From contig OZ316894.1 in the NCBI GenBank assembly GCA_973895155.1, forward strand, positions 8,804,001 through 8,868,000: a stretch of 64,000 bases of DNA. Direction: 5' to 3'. The notes below the pieces were generated by a model. The model was not told the origin of the DNA. It ran no database searches and was given only the letters and a program-made list of their open reading frames with translations. The first letter of the stretch is position 1. Each line of letters starts with the position of its first letter. This document shows positions 34,251 through 47,700 of this stretch, one piece after another. The stretch is from Marsupella aquatica (Eukaryota > Marchantiophyta). A program made the translations under genes and the position numbers.

Positions 34251-37200
34251 TTATTCACTAATTTTTCAGAATTAACAAGGTCTCTAACTGGACCCCTAAT
34301 GAAAGGAAATGTGCATGAATCCATGCCATGTCAAGTCATATTTAATGTGTAAAGTGTATCTTCCATGCATGTAAATAAAAGGAAATGTGACTATTATCTG
34401 ATTATTTAAGAGTTTGGCCACTTAGATTAAACTTTTACCTAGTGGCAAGTGGTTACATTCCTAAGGGAAGATTCTCATCTGGCTTGCAACTAGGCCATGG
34501 TATTTTTGCAAAAAACTCTTTCTTGCACATTACTAACATTGTATTACTCCATGATTCATGTGTTGAATTTTCCATCCTGTTGAATCATTCTGAGAAACTT
34601 GGCAATAATCTTAACTTTGCGTTTGCAACAATCATATAAGGGTAGAACACCTATGAGAATCCTGGAAGCTCTTGCCATCCATTTAATTTCCAGCTTAGCG
34701 GGTAAAACACACATTGTACATAACCCCTAACAAGAGGGAATGTACATTACATTGTTTACCTCATGTTTGGCTTTACACCAAAGAGGGATAACTTAAGGAA
34801 AAGAACTTTTGTAACCTCATTTAGGTAGTGACCCCTTAATGATTTCATAAGCTAGTCCTTGTGCTATCATTATTGAAAATTAACATATTATGTACAGGAC
34901 GTGAGGTTAAAAGTTAATCCTTTTGTTATCATCATGTTTTGTCATTAATTCGATATGTGCCAACAAATCTGTGCATTATATTGTACATGCGTACTTAAAA
35001 GTGAATGCTCGTGTTAGTTAATATGAATGTACAATCAAATACTAAATTAACTGTTGTCCATAGTACAGTGTATAAACTGAAAATAGAGGTAAATTTGGTT
35101 TCTATTCTCACAGGCAATTTTATTTATTTATTTACATTTATGAAAGATAACTCTTTGTAAATAATGTAGTTATTAGACATCACCCGTTCAAATATCTGGG
35201 AGTGCCCTTTATTTGGCTTCATACACAAAAATGATTCTCCCATGGATCCCAATCTTGGTCTTTGAAATCCCCATGGACAGTATTTCCCAAGATTTAAGTT
35301 TCTGGAGCAATTAAAGCTGGAGGAGAGAGTTTGTGAAAGTGAAGCCTGGTTGGACCTCCATCTTGGACAAAGTCCTCCCATGAATCACATTTTGGTGGTC
35401 CATGGGAGTTTTGGGTTTATAACTTGATGATTATGAGACTTAAAATAATATTTAGTTTTTCTTCTGGAAGGCAACTAGAGAAGGAGGAGACATGAAGAAA
35501 TGCAAACCTTATAATTTGACACAAACTCAATGCCATTCTATGCCATTCTCCCCTCTCTAAATAATCCTGGAGCAAAACACAGACCAGGTTTGGATCTCAA
35601 GACCTCCAGAAAGTCTCCATAATTACCCAGTCACCCCTGAGCTCAACTACATCAGGCATCAACGTAAGTCCCATAATATGCAATCTTGCTTTTTCTTTCT
35701 CATTATTGATATGTTATGAAATGTCAATCTAGCAAGACACATCTAGGGGCACCTCCCTGGCTAATGGAATATGGCCATATTTTGTGTTTACCATCAATGA
35801 GGCGTATCTAAATGGGCCATTGTGCACAATTTCCATTCCCAACCCTTTTCTCTTTTCAAATCCTGGAGTGTCAAAGTGCCTGAACATTTCATATATATAG
35901 TTATGCTCGAGAATAGTTAGTTTCAAGATCACTTACTAGAATCAGTACTATGCTATGCAATGATATTTCAAAGTAGCATACAATGTTTCACACCAACATA
36001 GCATAGTAACGCCTATAGGAATAATGAAGTACCCTTATCCCTTGCTGTACACCTTAGTTACCATAGGACTGAAGTGTGATCATTTTTAGAAAGTACAAAT
36101 GTAATCTGGCCCAAAATGGTATTACTTTTTTTACACTTTGCCATTGAATTCTTCTCATTGTAAACTTCATTTTCACCTCTTGAGGTTATTTCTTAATTCA
36201 CCTCACTAAAATAAAATAAGAGTTTTTAAAATTTTGCTACAAGATAAAATAACTATTGTAAATGTGTTCGAGGAAGAGTCAAGTATATAGAGTTGACTTC
36301 ATGATTTGTTTTTAGGATAGTGGTTAAGATACTTGGGTGCATGGGATTGTGTCATTGTGAGGTCAAATCACTGCCTTGCGACATGGGTGGACAGGTGGAT
36401 CTTCTACATGATTGGTTGGATACTTAGAGAGAAAAGGTTTTAAAGAAAAAAATTGATAGAAGTATAAAGGGGAATCAAATGAGTGATTACAAATTTGAGG
36501 GGTATAATAAATTCAAACTCACCCAAAAGTATAAATGGACTAAACGACAAAAAAATATCTTATTATAAAGTGCAAACCAAGTCTACTCTTAAAGGCCTAG
36601 GGTCTCAAGTGAATTACTACAGTGAAATCTCTAGACAGTAATCCTTAATACAGACAAAAGTGATGATGAGTCTCAATAAAAAAACTTTAATATGACTATA
36701 GACAAAAATGATATTGATTCCAAATAAGAACAAAACTGAAATGACGGTGGACAAAAGACAAGGATGGGGCAAAGATTAACCGAAATAGCTTAGAAATTTT
36801 CATATGCAAGATTGTTTTCTTCATATCTATGTCTCAAGGAACGGGTAATCGGGCGAGTATTTCAAATTTAACAAATGTCACTGGAACATAGCACTCTAAC
36901 AATTCATAAGGGATTCTATAAGCTAGAAGGAGAAGTCAGAGGCACCACACAAGGCAAAGAAGCTAACAAGCATACAGATTTCGATGAAGGAAACAGTACT
37001 GACAGTAGAATGCAGATGGGATTGCATTATTGCAAGCATGAGGTAGAAAAATGGATTTAAAAATAGACAAAGAAACTGACTACCATGGTCTAATTATAGA
37101 GGCAACTGCTTCACCTTCCTCTCCTGCCCCATTTGAGTTTCTGAAGAGCCAATGCAGAACATCACAATTCAAACAAAAATCTTAAACCACAACTGCCATA

Positions 37201-39539
37201 TAAGCCAGGGGTAAGAGTCCAAGATTTTCCCCTTTTTTCACATTCCATTGCTCCATGATGTCTGGAAAATTTTGCTGTTAATAGTGAAATTTGTACCCTA
37301 TAGGCTCTTGAGGGGCAGCTGTGGTTTAAGTCAGCTCTCAGCCGTAACATTGCGAGGGGAAGTGGGATATATATCGGTGCTCAAGGGCAAAAAAGGCCGA
37401 ACCAGGAGATATGATCCCAAAGGCATAGCACCCCAATTAAGGGAAGGAAAAATAGGGGAAAGGGCCCCAAGAAAAACAAGCCAAAGAATCCCCAATCAAA
37501 AGCCAACCAAGGAACAAGGACCAGAAAGTAACCTTCAAAGTGTAAGCTAGTTCGAGCAATATGGGCAAGGGCCCAAGGAGCCTCACTCTTGGTTCCTTCA
37601 AGCTTCAACCATTCTTGTTGCTTTTAGTGGTCACCAGACACACTACACTGTACCCCGCTTTCGCAGACACATAGGGAGACTCATGCTACTCCAGGGCCCC
37701 AACACCGTCTCCAATCACTTTACACCCCACCCTCAACTCTCCCTGTGCACCTAGACTCACCAATATCTCTGATAGACAGCAGGGATTATCTTTACCCTAT
37801 GCTTTATTAATTCATTTTTAAAGAAGCCTTACAACAGACTGGACCAATTCTTTACAATAAAACAAGAGGTACAATTATACTTTTCCATTGAGAAATAAGT
37901 ACAATGTTTCTCGTTTGACACTCTAATGTACTTCAGGGTCCGTACAATTTGAATTGCATCATTACCAGTAACGCAAGAATAATCTCAGGGCAACTGGCAA
38001 TGCTTCGTTAGCTACAATTTGGACCGCTGACATTTCTGTGTCAAATGGGTGAAATGCTCTTGTAACCGGTCTTCTAAAGTGTAACACAGGGTGTAGTTGA
38101 CCATAGCCTGTACTATGTAAAATGGTGACAGGTGACCACAATGACAATGATTCTGGATTCCGCACAAGACCCTTCAGGTATGTTCTGGCAAAGAACTGCT
38201 GAAAAATGCAATGTCAGCCAAAAGGTCCTTTGTCACACATGTAAAGCTTGAGGGCCAGCTTGAGTGACTCAATCGAATCCAAGGGTGTTCCATATCACTT
38301 TGCAAATTTTTGTAAAAATAAACAATGGTAAATAAACTGAAACAAATTAAATAAATATTTACCTTTAATTTAATGTAATATTCTTTAAAAAAATTACATT
38401 TGTATTTAAAACACTTTGATTCTATAATTATCAAAATGTAAAGAACCCTTATATTATTTAACAGAAATTTAAAATTATTTTCATAATCAGTTAAAAAAAC
38501 TCTACACTTATTCGAGCATGATGGATTGGAAGAAAGTCTACCATGGTAAGGCTGTATTTTTTACACTAGACACTTTGTTTACACTAGACACTAGCCTTTA
38601 CATACTGGCTTGAGCAAAGGATAAATAAATGTTATAATTTTGATCCTGAGTACTCTGGCAAAATATTAGAGTGTTTAAGAGACCTTGAGATAATTTTGGG
38701 ATGTATATTTAAGGATGATTTGAGTTAGATGTAAACTCTTACTTTGCAGTCTAATGATGGCGTATTATTTATAAAATAGACCGTAAATTGAAGTAAAGCA
38801 TCCATAAATAACAAAAACAAGAACAGATACTGATTGTAAGCTACGAGTATTAAAGCAACTATAAGCAACAAAGAACAAGAACAGATATTAGTAAGCTTCT
38901 TAGTTTACAAGTATTAAAGCATCCATATAAGTATAGGTACAAAATTTAATTTACTCTTATTAAGCAATGCATCGTTTCCCCCTGAGAGCACAACTTAAAT
39001 ACATTAAGAAGAATATTGCGAAGTATTTTTCCATACTTGGGCTGTCTAGCTGAGAAGATCGAAAGTCCTTCGAGTTTTTCCTAGCTCAAAATGACTGATC
39101 TGGTAAATCTCGCAATGACGATCACTTATGAGAAGGTTACACTATATTATATGAGTGCAAGATTCGTTTACACGGACGACCCTCTCTATTTGACATTTTC
39201 AGAGCGGTGAGAGCTACTTTTGGATGCAAGAGCTTTCTTTTCTTCGCTTAATTAAGTTCCTTGTTTCCAGTTTTCTTTACGAAGGTTTTGCATGTGATTT
39301 GATGTGAAGGACAGATTAAACTTACATGCAACTACATTGGCGATACGTACACCCTCGAACAAGGAATGGACGGAGAAAGCGAAAATCAGGAGCATGGCAT
39401 GATCCCCAAAGGAAGCTCTGTGGATATATCAACGTCGCCTTCAGTCGGGCCTTCACTGTGACTTCAGGAATTGCTCGTGAGACTTAATCCTGACGACTGC
39501 ATGTAGAGAATTTATGAGGAACAACACAATTGCGAAATT
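34251..39539. other. long gene-poor AT-rich stretch
   Basis: About 5.3 kb without a supportable gene; all frames are short. Near 36310-36380, GGATAGTGGTTAAGATAC followed by GAGGTCAAATC looks like pol III A/B boxes of a tRNA-derived SINE. Near 36598-36642 is a decayed relative of the CTAGAG/CTTCAC inverted motif. The rest shows nothing I can name. Confidence 0.45.
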
Positions 39540-39625
39540 CCCATCTCAGTGGACTTCGAACTACTCATTTGTGAACGAAATGCCCATTTCAGTGGACTTC
39601 GAACTCCTCATTTGTGAGAGGAAAA
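39540..39625. repeat. 43-bp tandem duplication
   Basis: CCCATCTCAGTGGACTTCGA at 39540 and CCCATTTCAGTGGACTTCGA at 39583, each continuing ACT-CTCATTTGTGA. Two copies, three differences seen. Confidence 0.85.
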
Positions 39626-40778
39626 AGGCACAATAGCTGAATTAACAAACTAAGCTTTGCTCAAAACCTGCTCACTATCAAATCTACATGACTTCAGACG
39701 ATTGGTGGGGTCATATTATTTCTGTACCATGAGTATATGAACAGCTAAAGACTAGAGAAGTTATTTTCTAACATTTGTTTCATCTATTGTGATGGCGAGG
39801 TGAAGTACTGGGAACCTCATCTCCTTCAGCTCTGCTCACTGATTTTGCCGAGATCGTGCAATTGTCGGAAGCCCGGGTCGGAAGCTGAGGTCCGTGAATT
39901 TGGCACCTGAAACTTTTCTCCCTGGCCACGAAGAAGCCTCGCTCCTTAAACTAACGATAATGATCGACGAGAATCGTCCGGCCATAGCCTAAAGTCACAT
40001 GACAAAATGAAACCTGATACCATTTATTATACTTCTGCTCGCTATATGTAGAGACTGTAGAAGGATTCCCGGAGAATGAGAAGCACATGGAGCAAGTGCT
40101 CATAATTTCTGGTGGGAAGAACATATTACAGCTGACAGTTGTCGATAAAACTCAAGTAGTCCTATGTACAGTCGAATTTTGGTAGGTACCAAAACCATCC
40201 TTGGCAAGCAAACCAGCCTTGTTTGCTAGAGGAAACAGAAATCCAAACCACTCCAACATCCATCGCTTCGTTCGGATCGAGTTTGAATTCTTTACCATCG
40301 GACGATTTTAATGGCTCAGACGACAGATCGACCGCATGTCCTAAAGAGCCCATAGTTACACCCGACCGAGAGAAACGTACTGTACTGTTTACGACTACAG
40401 TCCTCCTAATCAACGGTATTTGCCTTTGGCCAAGACTCCCTCCTTGTTCGGCCGGCATTTACTCCCAGGCAATTTCAATTTGGATCCTGACTACGGTAGT
40501 CCCTACTGCCAGTCTACACCCTCTAGATTCCCCCTGTGTCAGGTCCATAGGTCTCGTACTGTCAAGCCCCAAACAAGCGCCTGAAATGCTTTTGGAGCTG
40601 CGAACGCGACTTGTCGTGTTTGCAACTCGTTTGCTTCTTCAAGAAGCAAGAGTACCGTTCAATCTTTGTGAGTATAAAAGTCAGGGCCGCAGTTCTCTTA
40701 TCCAGTAGGGGATTTAAATGACGGCTGAAAGTGAGTTCGATATTTAGCTTAGGCGACGATTGATAGTCACGAGTTAGC

Positions 40779-41310
40779 TCCTCAACTGAATTTCGCGAAT
40801 TTCCGTGTGTTGATTTCAGCTCGATCGGGCGAGAAGGGCATCTTTCACAGTTCTCTTGTAGATCCCCGCCCTGAAGGCGAATTATCATACGTACTACGTG
40901 CTGTTCGGAGCTCAGGTGAAGTCGGGTGACAGCAAATGAGCTCGCCTGCGTTGGGCGAATTGAGTTCAAGTGACTGAGGCGATTTCGTCGTCTCAGCTGA
41001 ATTTCGTCTCGCGCAGTTTCGTACGTTGATGTTCAGCTTGATCGGGTGAGAACGGCATCTCCACTGTTAACTTATAGATCCTGTAAATACTGCCGAGGGC
41101 GAATTTTGATACTGACAGTAACCAAGTCCTCGTTAAAAAGGATCCCAAGGACCCCGAACATTTATAGTTAGTGAGTAGTAGTTCGACGTCCAGCTCACGC
41201 GAAGGTTGACGAATCGAGCTCCAGATGAGTGAGGAGATTCGAGCTCCTCAGCTGAATTTCGAGAATTTTAGTACGTTGATGTTCAGCTCGATCGGGCGAG
41301 AATCGTGGTC
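40779..41310. repeat. degenerate ~210-250-bp repeat upstream of the RDR gene, 3 copies
   Basis: The series CTCAGCTGAATTTCG, GTACGTTGATGTTCAGCT and CGATCGGGCGAGAA occurs near 40779, 40986 and 41239. Copies one and two continue into a shared GTAGATCC / GAGGGCGAAT segment. The last copy ends about 480 bases before the RDR start codon, so it may sit in that promoter. Confidence 0.75.
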
Positions 41311-41790
41311 ACGTAGGTGAAGAATTGAGTTGGTTTGAGCTCATTTCGCGTGGAAGTTCTTCATTCGGTTCTTCGTTATAATGTACGTCGCCGTATAGTT
41401 TGTAAAGTTGTAAAGTTCTCGCTAGGTTCCCGTCTTTGCTTCCTTCTTGAATCCACTTCTCGCGATGACTCTATGTGACTAATGGAATTATTTTGAATTT
41501 TGCTGCAGTGGATCGGACTTCGCTGTATATGGAATAATTGCTTCAATCGAGATATAGAGAAACTCAAGAATGCTCGTATCAACATGGAGGACTAGTTGGA
41601 CGTCTCCGATTTAGAAACCGTCACGCTTCTGTGATGGATTCGTGACTGCGACAGACTGACAGCCTAGCCTTCGCTAGTCTTTCACTGTGATCTGCAAGAC
41701 AGACGACGCAACTGATTCTACTGATACAGAGTTAATTGTCGACTCACATTTATATCTGTGTAGTGTGAACAGCAAATTTCTTGAGTCAAG

Positions 41791-44700
41791 ATGAATCTTA
41801 AGTTCTTGCCTAAATTCATGCGTCCTCAGGACACTTCAGATGATGATGAAATGAGTGAGTCCGAGAACGGGAGTGTGAGCGAAGAGGAGACATATGATGA
41901 TTGTCTTAGCGATGGAGATCGCTCTTCTGAGAAGAAACGAGAGCTTTCGGCAATTCAGAAATCCGTCGAATCAGCTCCGGGGTCCATAGCGACCGAGGCG
42001 TCTTGTAATATGAAGGAAGGGTGCTTCGTGGATGTGGATTCTGACGACGACTTTGTGCAGACTGACCTTTTCAAGTCTGACTATTTACAGAAGATTCCAA
42101 CTTTCGTTTCCACTCCGTCGAAAGGTATGTTGCAACTTTTGTCGATGTTAATTTTTGTCGAAGGGTGTGTTGAAATTCTCGTCGAAGTGGGATTTACGCA
42201 CTGTCAAAGTTGGATTGAATTTTGCAGGTTCTACTGTATACAAGAAAACTTCGGTGTACCCACCTCTGGGGTCCATTGCCACGGAGGTGAGTGTTGCGTC
42301 CACCGATGGCGAAGGAAGCTTCATTCACGTGGAAGCTGCAGACAACTTCGCGCAAACGACTAGTATACCATTGAAGTCTTTGGATTTGCGGAAGATCTCC
42401 ACTCAGTCAAAAGGTACGTTGCTTGGAGCAATGCTTGGCCTCAAGGCATTGACGTTGTGTGAATTCTGCACTTGTCTCGTCTCCGACTGGCTTGACGTGA
42501 ACAATTTTCGTCAATATTGGATTGGATTTTGCAGGTTCAACTGCATATAAGAACGATCTACAGACACTGTGCCAGAGGAAGCGGGTTAAACTCCCTACCT
42601 ATACTCACGTAATGGAGGGCCCTGCTCATGCTCCCAAATTCCAGGCTTCTGTACAGGTTGGTGAGGACGCATATCATAGCGACAGAAATTTTAACAGTAA
42701 AGGGGAGGCAGAGCAAGCTGCTGCCAAGGAAGCCTTGTCCATTCTGGACCAGCTCGATATCACAAGTACACTTAAAGTGACAAGTAGCCAACCCAATGTT
42801 GGTTCCTTGAATGCCTCTGCGTGCACAGGTGAGGTCTTTTCACACAGGGTCAGGTGTTCGCATGCAAATCATCGTTATATCAATTTAGGACGTATTTTCG
42901 TCAGCCTTGTAAATCGGAGGAGCCCGCTCCATCCTTACGAAGAGCGCACGAATGTGGATGATGTGAACGTAGAACTTGGGATCGTGTTGTCTTTGGTATG
43001 CATTTGATTTTAATTCTAGGCTTTCTCCTGATTGAATATGATATTTTTTCATTCGCCCACAGCTTCTGATTCATTGAGGACGCCTAGTGAGGTAGCCGAA
43101 AAGTGAGAGGAAAGCGAATGCTCAAATTCTGTTTCTTTTGTTTATCCACGAACCAATTGACGCCGATTCTCTGTGACAGGCGATTCGGATGTCCGACTGA
43201 AGAATGTGAAGTTGGAGGGACAGTTGGGGACCAGTCTGACCATTGAAACTGCCATAGATCTCACAGAGACCGAACAATCCTTAGGGTCAAGTCCTCCATT
43301 GTCGACCTTAAGTTCCCCTGCTTGCAATACACGCGCACTGTCTGCAGCAAGATCGTACCAACAATTATGGGGAGGGCATCGTGACAGTAATACATTCAAA
43401 GGTGAGCCTCAGGTACTCCTTGTTTGCTGTGTGTGATGGTCATCGAAGCAATTACCGACTTGCGACTCCTGTGGTTTGTCTTCCACTTGATCTTTCTGTT
43501 TCCTACGTTTTCCTCAATTATGAGTGTTTTATATATGGCAAGTACTAACGTAAGTTGTTTTTATCTTTGGGAGCACTACTGCTGGGTGTACCAGAGCACT
43601 GTACTCGGTATTCTCAATCCCAACTCATGTACTGAATTGGTTTACGTTTACCCCCAAATCTAACACCCTGCTTCAGATTTTTTGAGAGAAAATTTGAAAA
43701 AACTTGAGAAACTGATTGAAAAAACTGTGAGTGGGTATTAGATTTACTGCAGAAGAAGAAGCCTACGGCGTTGGACACTGTTGCAGCACTAGCTGGGCTC
43801 GACAATACAGTTCGGGGTATTGCAGGGCAATTTTCAGGGTTGCAAGTAAACGGAAGCATCCCTGATCGTGTTTCTGCACGCCAGGCACGGGAGCCGCATT
43901 CTGTGCAGCAGTCTGTGAAGTGGCCAACTCAAACAGAGCACTTGGAAGCGCTTGGCAGATTGAAATTTGCAACCCATGCCTTCCCAATTCTCGCGAGACT
44001 GAACAGGTCATTTCACAGTTGAGGACACCTATTTTTCTGTGTGTTAGTGGGAACATTTCTATCGTGTAGCTTAACCTTATCAACATCTTGTTGGTTTCTC
44101 GTCAAACGCAGGCTGCCTCTGGAGGAGGTATATACTGTCGGTGAGATAGAGGGTCTCCAAAATCTGTCTGCAGATGCAGTCCATCCATACCTGTCAGATT
44201 TAGACAGAGTGCACAGGAGGGGGACCACGTCTCTCCCTCCACCGAAAGTAAGAATGTGACTCATGGAAATACAAATTTTGTTAACCGTATCTTGACGAAT
44301 GTCTCATTATTGTACTGTAGAATTGCTTATCCACCTCATGAAAATAAAAATTTTGTTAACCGTCTCTTGACGAATGTCTCATTATTGTACTGTAGAATTG
44401 CTTATCCACCAGAAGATGGATTGTAGTAGGACTTTTCTTTAATGTCACTGTCTTTTCCAGTCTTATGAATTTTATCGTGAAAATGGACTTCGATCGAGAA
44501 ACAGAACACTTACTTTCCTTTTGCGCTGTGGGCATTGACTGCATAATGCTCTGCCGGCAACTGACATTGTGATTTGGCTGATTTCTAACGCATTGCTGTA
44601 GATACAGACTGATCCAGAACTCCTCTCCTATGAATGCCAAATCAACTCGAAAGGCGAGTGCTTATTCAAGGTGAGGAACCCGAAGCTTCTTGGTACAATG

Positions 44701-47700
44701 GACTTTTCTGGTGGAGTTTCTCTGCCAAGAACTTTCTCAGATTGCTTTGATTTGTTACTCGACGTGGTTTTTGATCATTACCAAATCTTCACCCTCTTCT
44801 GGCAGGCATCGCCAAATCGACAAGGCAGTACTGTACTACAGAGAACGCTGGGCTTTGACAAAGTTCTCCAAGTCTTCCTTGAAGAATGTTTCGAGTTTGA
44901 CGTCTACAAAGATATTCTCAAGCACGGAATCTTTGCTGGGCCCCGTGTATATCATTACTTTGGTTAGTGTCTTTGGTTAACTTTCCTGTCCTGTTTTGAC
45001 ACTTTCGAAAATGAAAATATTTGAAAAGTACACGCTAGTAATGCCATACCTTTTGACTCGCCTTTCCTATATCTGTGTGGAAGCAGTTCACAAGGGTGAT
45101 GACGACAATAAGTCAGAAGACGAGGAGCATAGAAATACTCAGGGTATGATTACCTGGGCCGTGCCTGCTAGTCACGTTGTCGTGCTTTGTGAACGAATTT
45201 CTGCTTGCTCAGTGTCCTGGGAGTTTAAGTTTCACGATAAGAAGCTGGAAGGTAACAAGACGCATGTATGCTCATGCAACCAGGGACAGTGAAATGCTAT
45301 TTTGTTTGCACCGATTCCAAGGGAGAGAATGATTTGAACGACAAGCGGTTCAGAAATTTTAATACAATTGCTGAAGTACGGTCCTTGTTTATGCACGTTC
45401 ACACGTTACCAACTGTATCCAAGTACATTGCGAGGTATGCAACGATCCTTGTTGAGTCTTGCGATGATTAAGTAAATAAGTGAGAATAGCTAGAAACATA
45501 GTAGAAGGTGCTGTCAACAGTTTATGAGATCTTTCCATAAGCAACAAAGTACTCACGTATCCGTGTCTTTCTTTGCTGAGCCCCTCACTCACTGACTTGG
45601 GCATACAGGCTGCAGCTATGTTTGACGAAGACGATGACGATAACGGACATCTCGTTTTCTCATCTAAATATCGATGAGATGGAAGATTTGCCCAGCAAGG
45701 TGCGCATGTCCTGTTTTCTCCTTCTTCGGACTGACTCAAAGCTCACTATTAGTAATCAAGCCTAACACAGACGCTTTCAATCCTAATGCAGGACAAGGCG
45801 AATGCAAAAGCTCTGTTCACAGATGGAACAGGGTTCATATCTACTGATCTTAGTAGATTAATGCCCACGAGTATATTCAAGGGCCTGGAGTCAGACGAAG
45901 GGCTGAAGAATGAACTTCGTGAGGTACTCTGCTACCCTGATTGTTCGATCCGTGATCAATCAAATTGGAAAGTTGATGCATGCAGAATCTAGTTTGCGCA
46001 AATCACTTGAAAAAAATACTGACCAGCTTCAGCAATGAACGTTGGATGTTTTCCCTTGTCAGGATTACCCTTCCCTACTTCAAGTTAGATTTTTTCAGAA
46101 TGGCGCTGCCTACAAAGGCACACTGCTGGCAAACAAAGCTGTGAGTACCCTCACTCGGCTACCGTGCTCTATGCGACTACTTCAGTTTCTTCCTTGATCC
46201 TGTTGGCCTTTGCTTTTTAATTAAAGTTATGAGGCATTCCTACTTTACTGTTGCAGATGTCAATCTTAATTGTATCCTTGCAATCTTTGAGGTTTTGCAG
46301 CTGCCAAACAACACGATCAAATTTTATAAGTCCATGAAAAAAATTGAATGCGACCCTCGAATGAGCAAATCTTCAATCAGCTCGTTTGAACTTGTATCAA
46401 CCAGGTCTGTGTCGCACCATTCTTAATGGCTTACTTCTCTTCAAGTCAGATTGTCTATCCTGCGTTCAGTGTTCATGCTAAATAAAGCTTTCTCTCAATC
46501 CTGTTTGCGGCAGCCGGTGTCCACGACGCGCAAAATTGTCGCGGGATCTCATCGTGCTCCTTTCCATTGGTGGAGTACACGAATCTATTTTTCTGGAAGC
46601 GCTGAAACGTGCAAGTGAACAGGTCCTTGCAATCCTTCGTGACCGCAAAAGGGCACATGAAGGTGAAATTCATTAGCCAATTTTGATCGATATTTCTCAG
46701 ACAATCGATATTTCTCAAACAATCGATATTTCTCAGACAATTTTGGGGATGTAACCAGTGAATCGTGGATTCTTTCGCCCACCACTTGTGTACTTGATGA
46801 TGATTTTTCAGAATTACAGTGGGAAGGAGGCAACGAGATGGCGGAGACGACTCGTCATATGCTAAGGGCAGGCATCCCAATGGAAGAGCCTGGCCTTCAG
46901 CAGAACCTGATACATTTGATCAAGAACAAATTCAAAGACTTCGCTGTAGGGAAAGTGCCTCTTGACGGAACTTTCTACCTGATGGGCACAGCTGACCCCA
47001 CCGGTACTTTGAAACCCAATGAGGTTGTTATTTTTGAGTAAGATTATCTCAACTCTCTAGATTGTCAATATTCGGAACTATTGTTGGCATATTCGTACTC
47101 TCTTTGATGTGAAGGCCAAGAATATCAAGTTGATTTCAACTCTTAGCCTGTGGGAAACAGATATTCTGAACTGTATGTTGTTCTGACATTTGATGCAATG
47201 ACATGACATGCAGGGGTGGCCGTCTGGTGTTTGGGCCGGTTTTACTCTATCGGGCTCCCGGGAAACATCCTGGGGATCCTCACAAAGCTGATGCAGTGTA
47301 TTCCAAAGCTTTGCAAGAGATTGTAGGTGGTGAGAAAAATGTCATTTTCTTTTCAACGCAAGGTAGTCGCCCTCTACAGGATGAGATTGGTAAAGGTGAT
47401 CTAGATGGCGATTTGTACTGGATTTGTGAAAATCCGAAGGTAAGTTTCAAATAATTCTCCGTCCATCCCTCGAAAGCCAGGTGCTATCCCACCTGTTTAC
47501 TTTAGAAGTTCGTATGATCATGGAGTTGATTTTCTACTGTGAATTTTGGAAAATTATCGCTTTTTGCTTGTTAGGGACAATTTCGAATTGTGTATATTAA
47601 TTACTTACCGGACATCTTAGCGTTCTTCATAGGTCGTGAAACAGTTCACGGAATGGGTGCCTCGTTGGAGTCCGGGCCCTGTTAATAGCAGAGCTGGAAA

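Noticed and set aside
40223-40969. Frames of 161 (+) and 135 (-) codons upstream of RDR
   Set aside because: No domain or conserved motif; overlapping opposite-strand frames in repeat-containing DNA.
43075-43110. Alternative RDR exon after acceptor CCCACAG (SDSLRTPSEVAEK)
   Set aside because: Frame meets TGA within 13 codons; skipping it and using the acceptor at 43180 keeps the frame open.
45087-45251. Reading 45087-45251 as one exon
   Set aside because: The central part (MITWAVPASHVVV) is open but has good GTATG donor and CTCAG acceptor sites, and the spliced order fits RDR better. It remains a possible retained intron.
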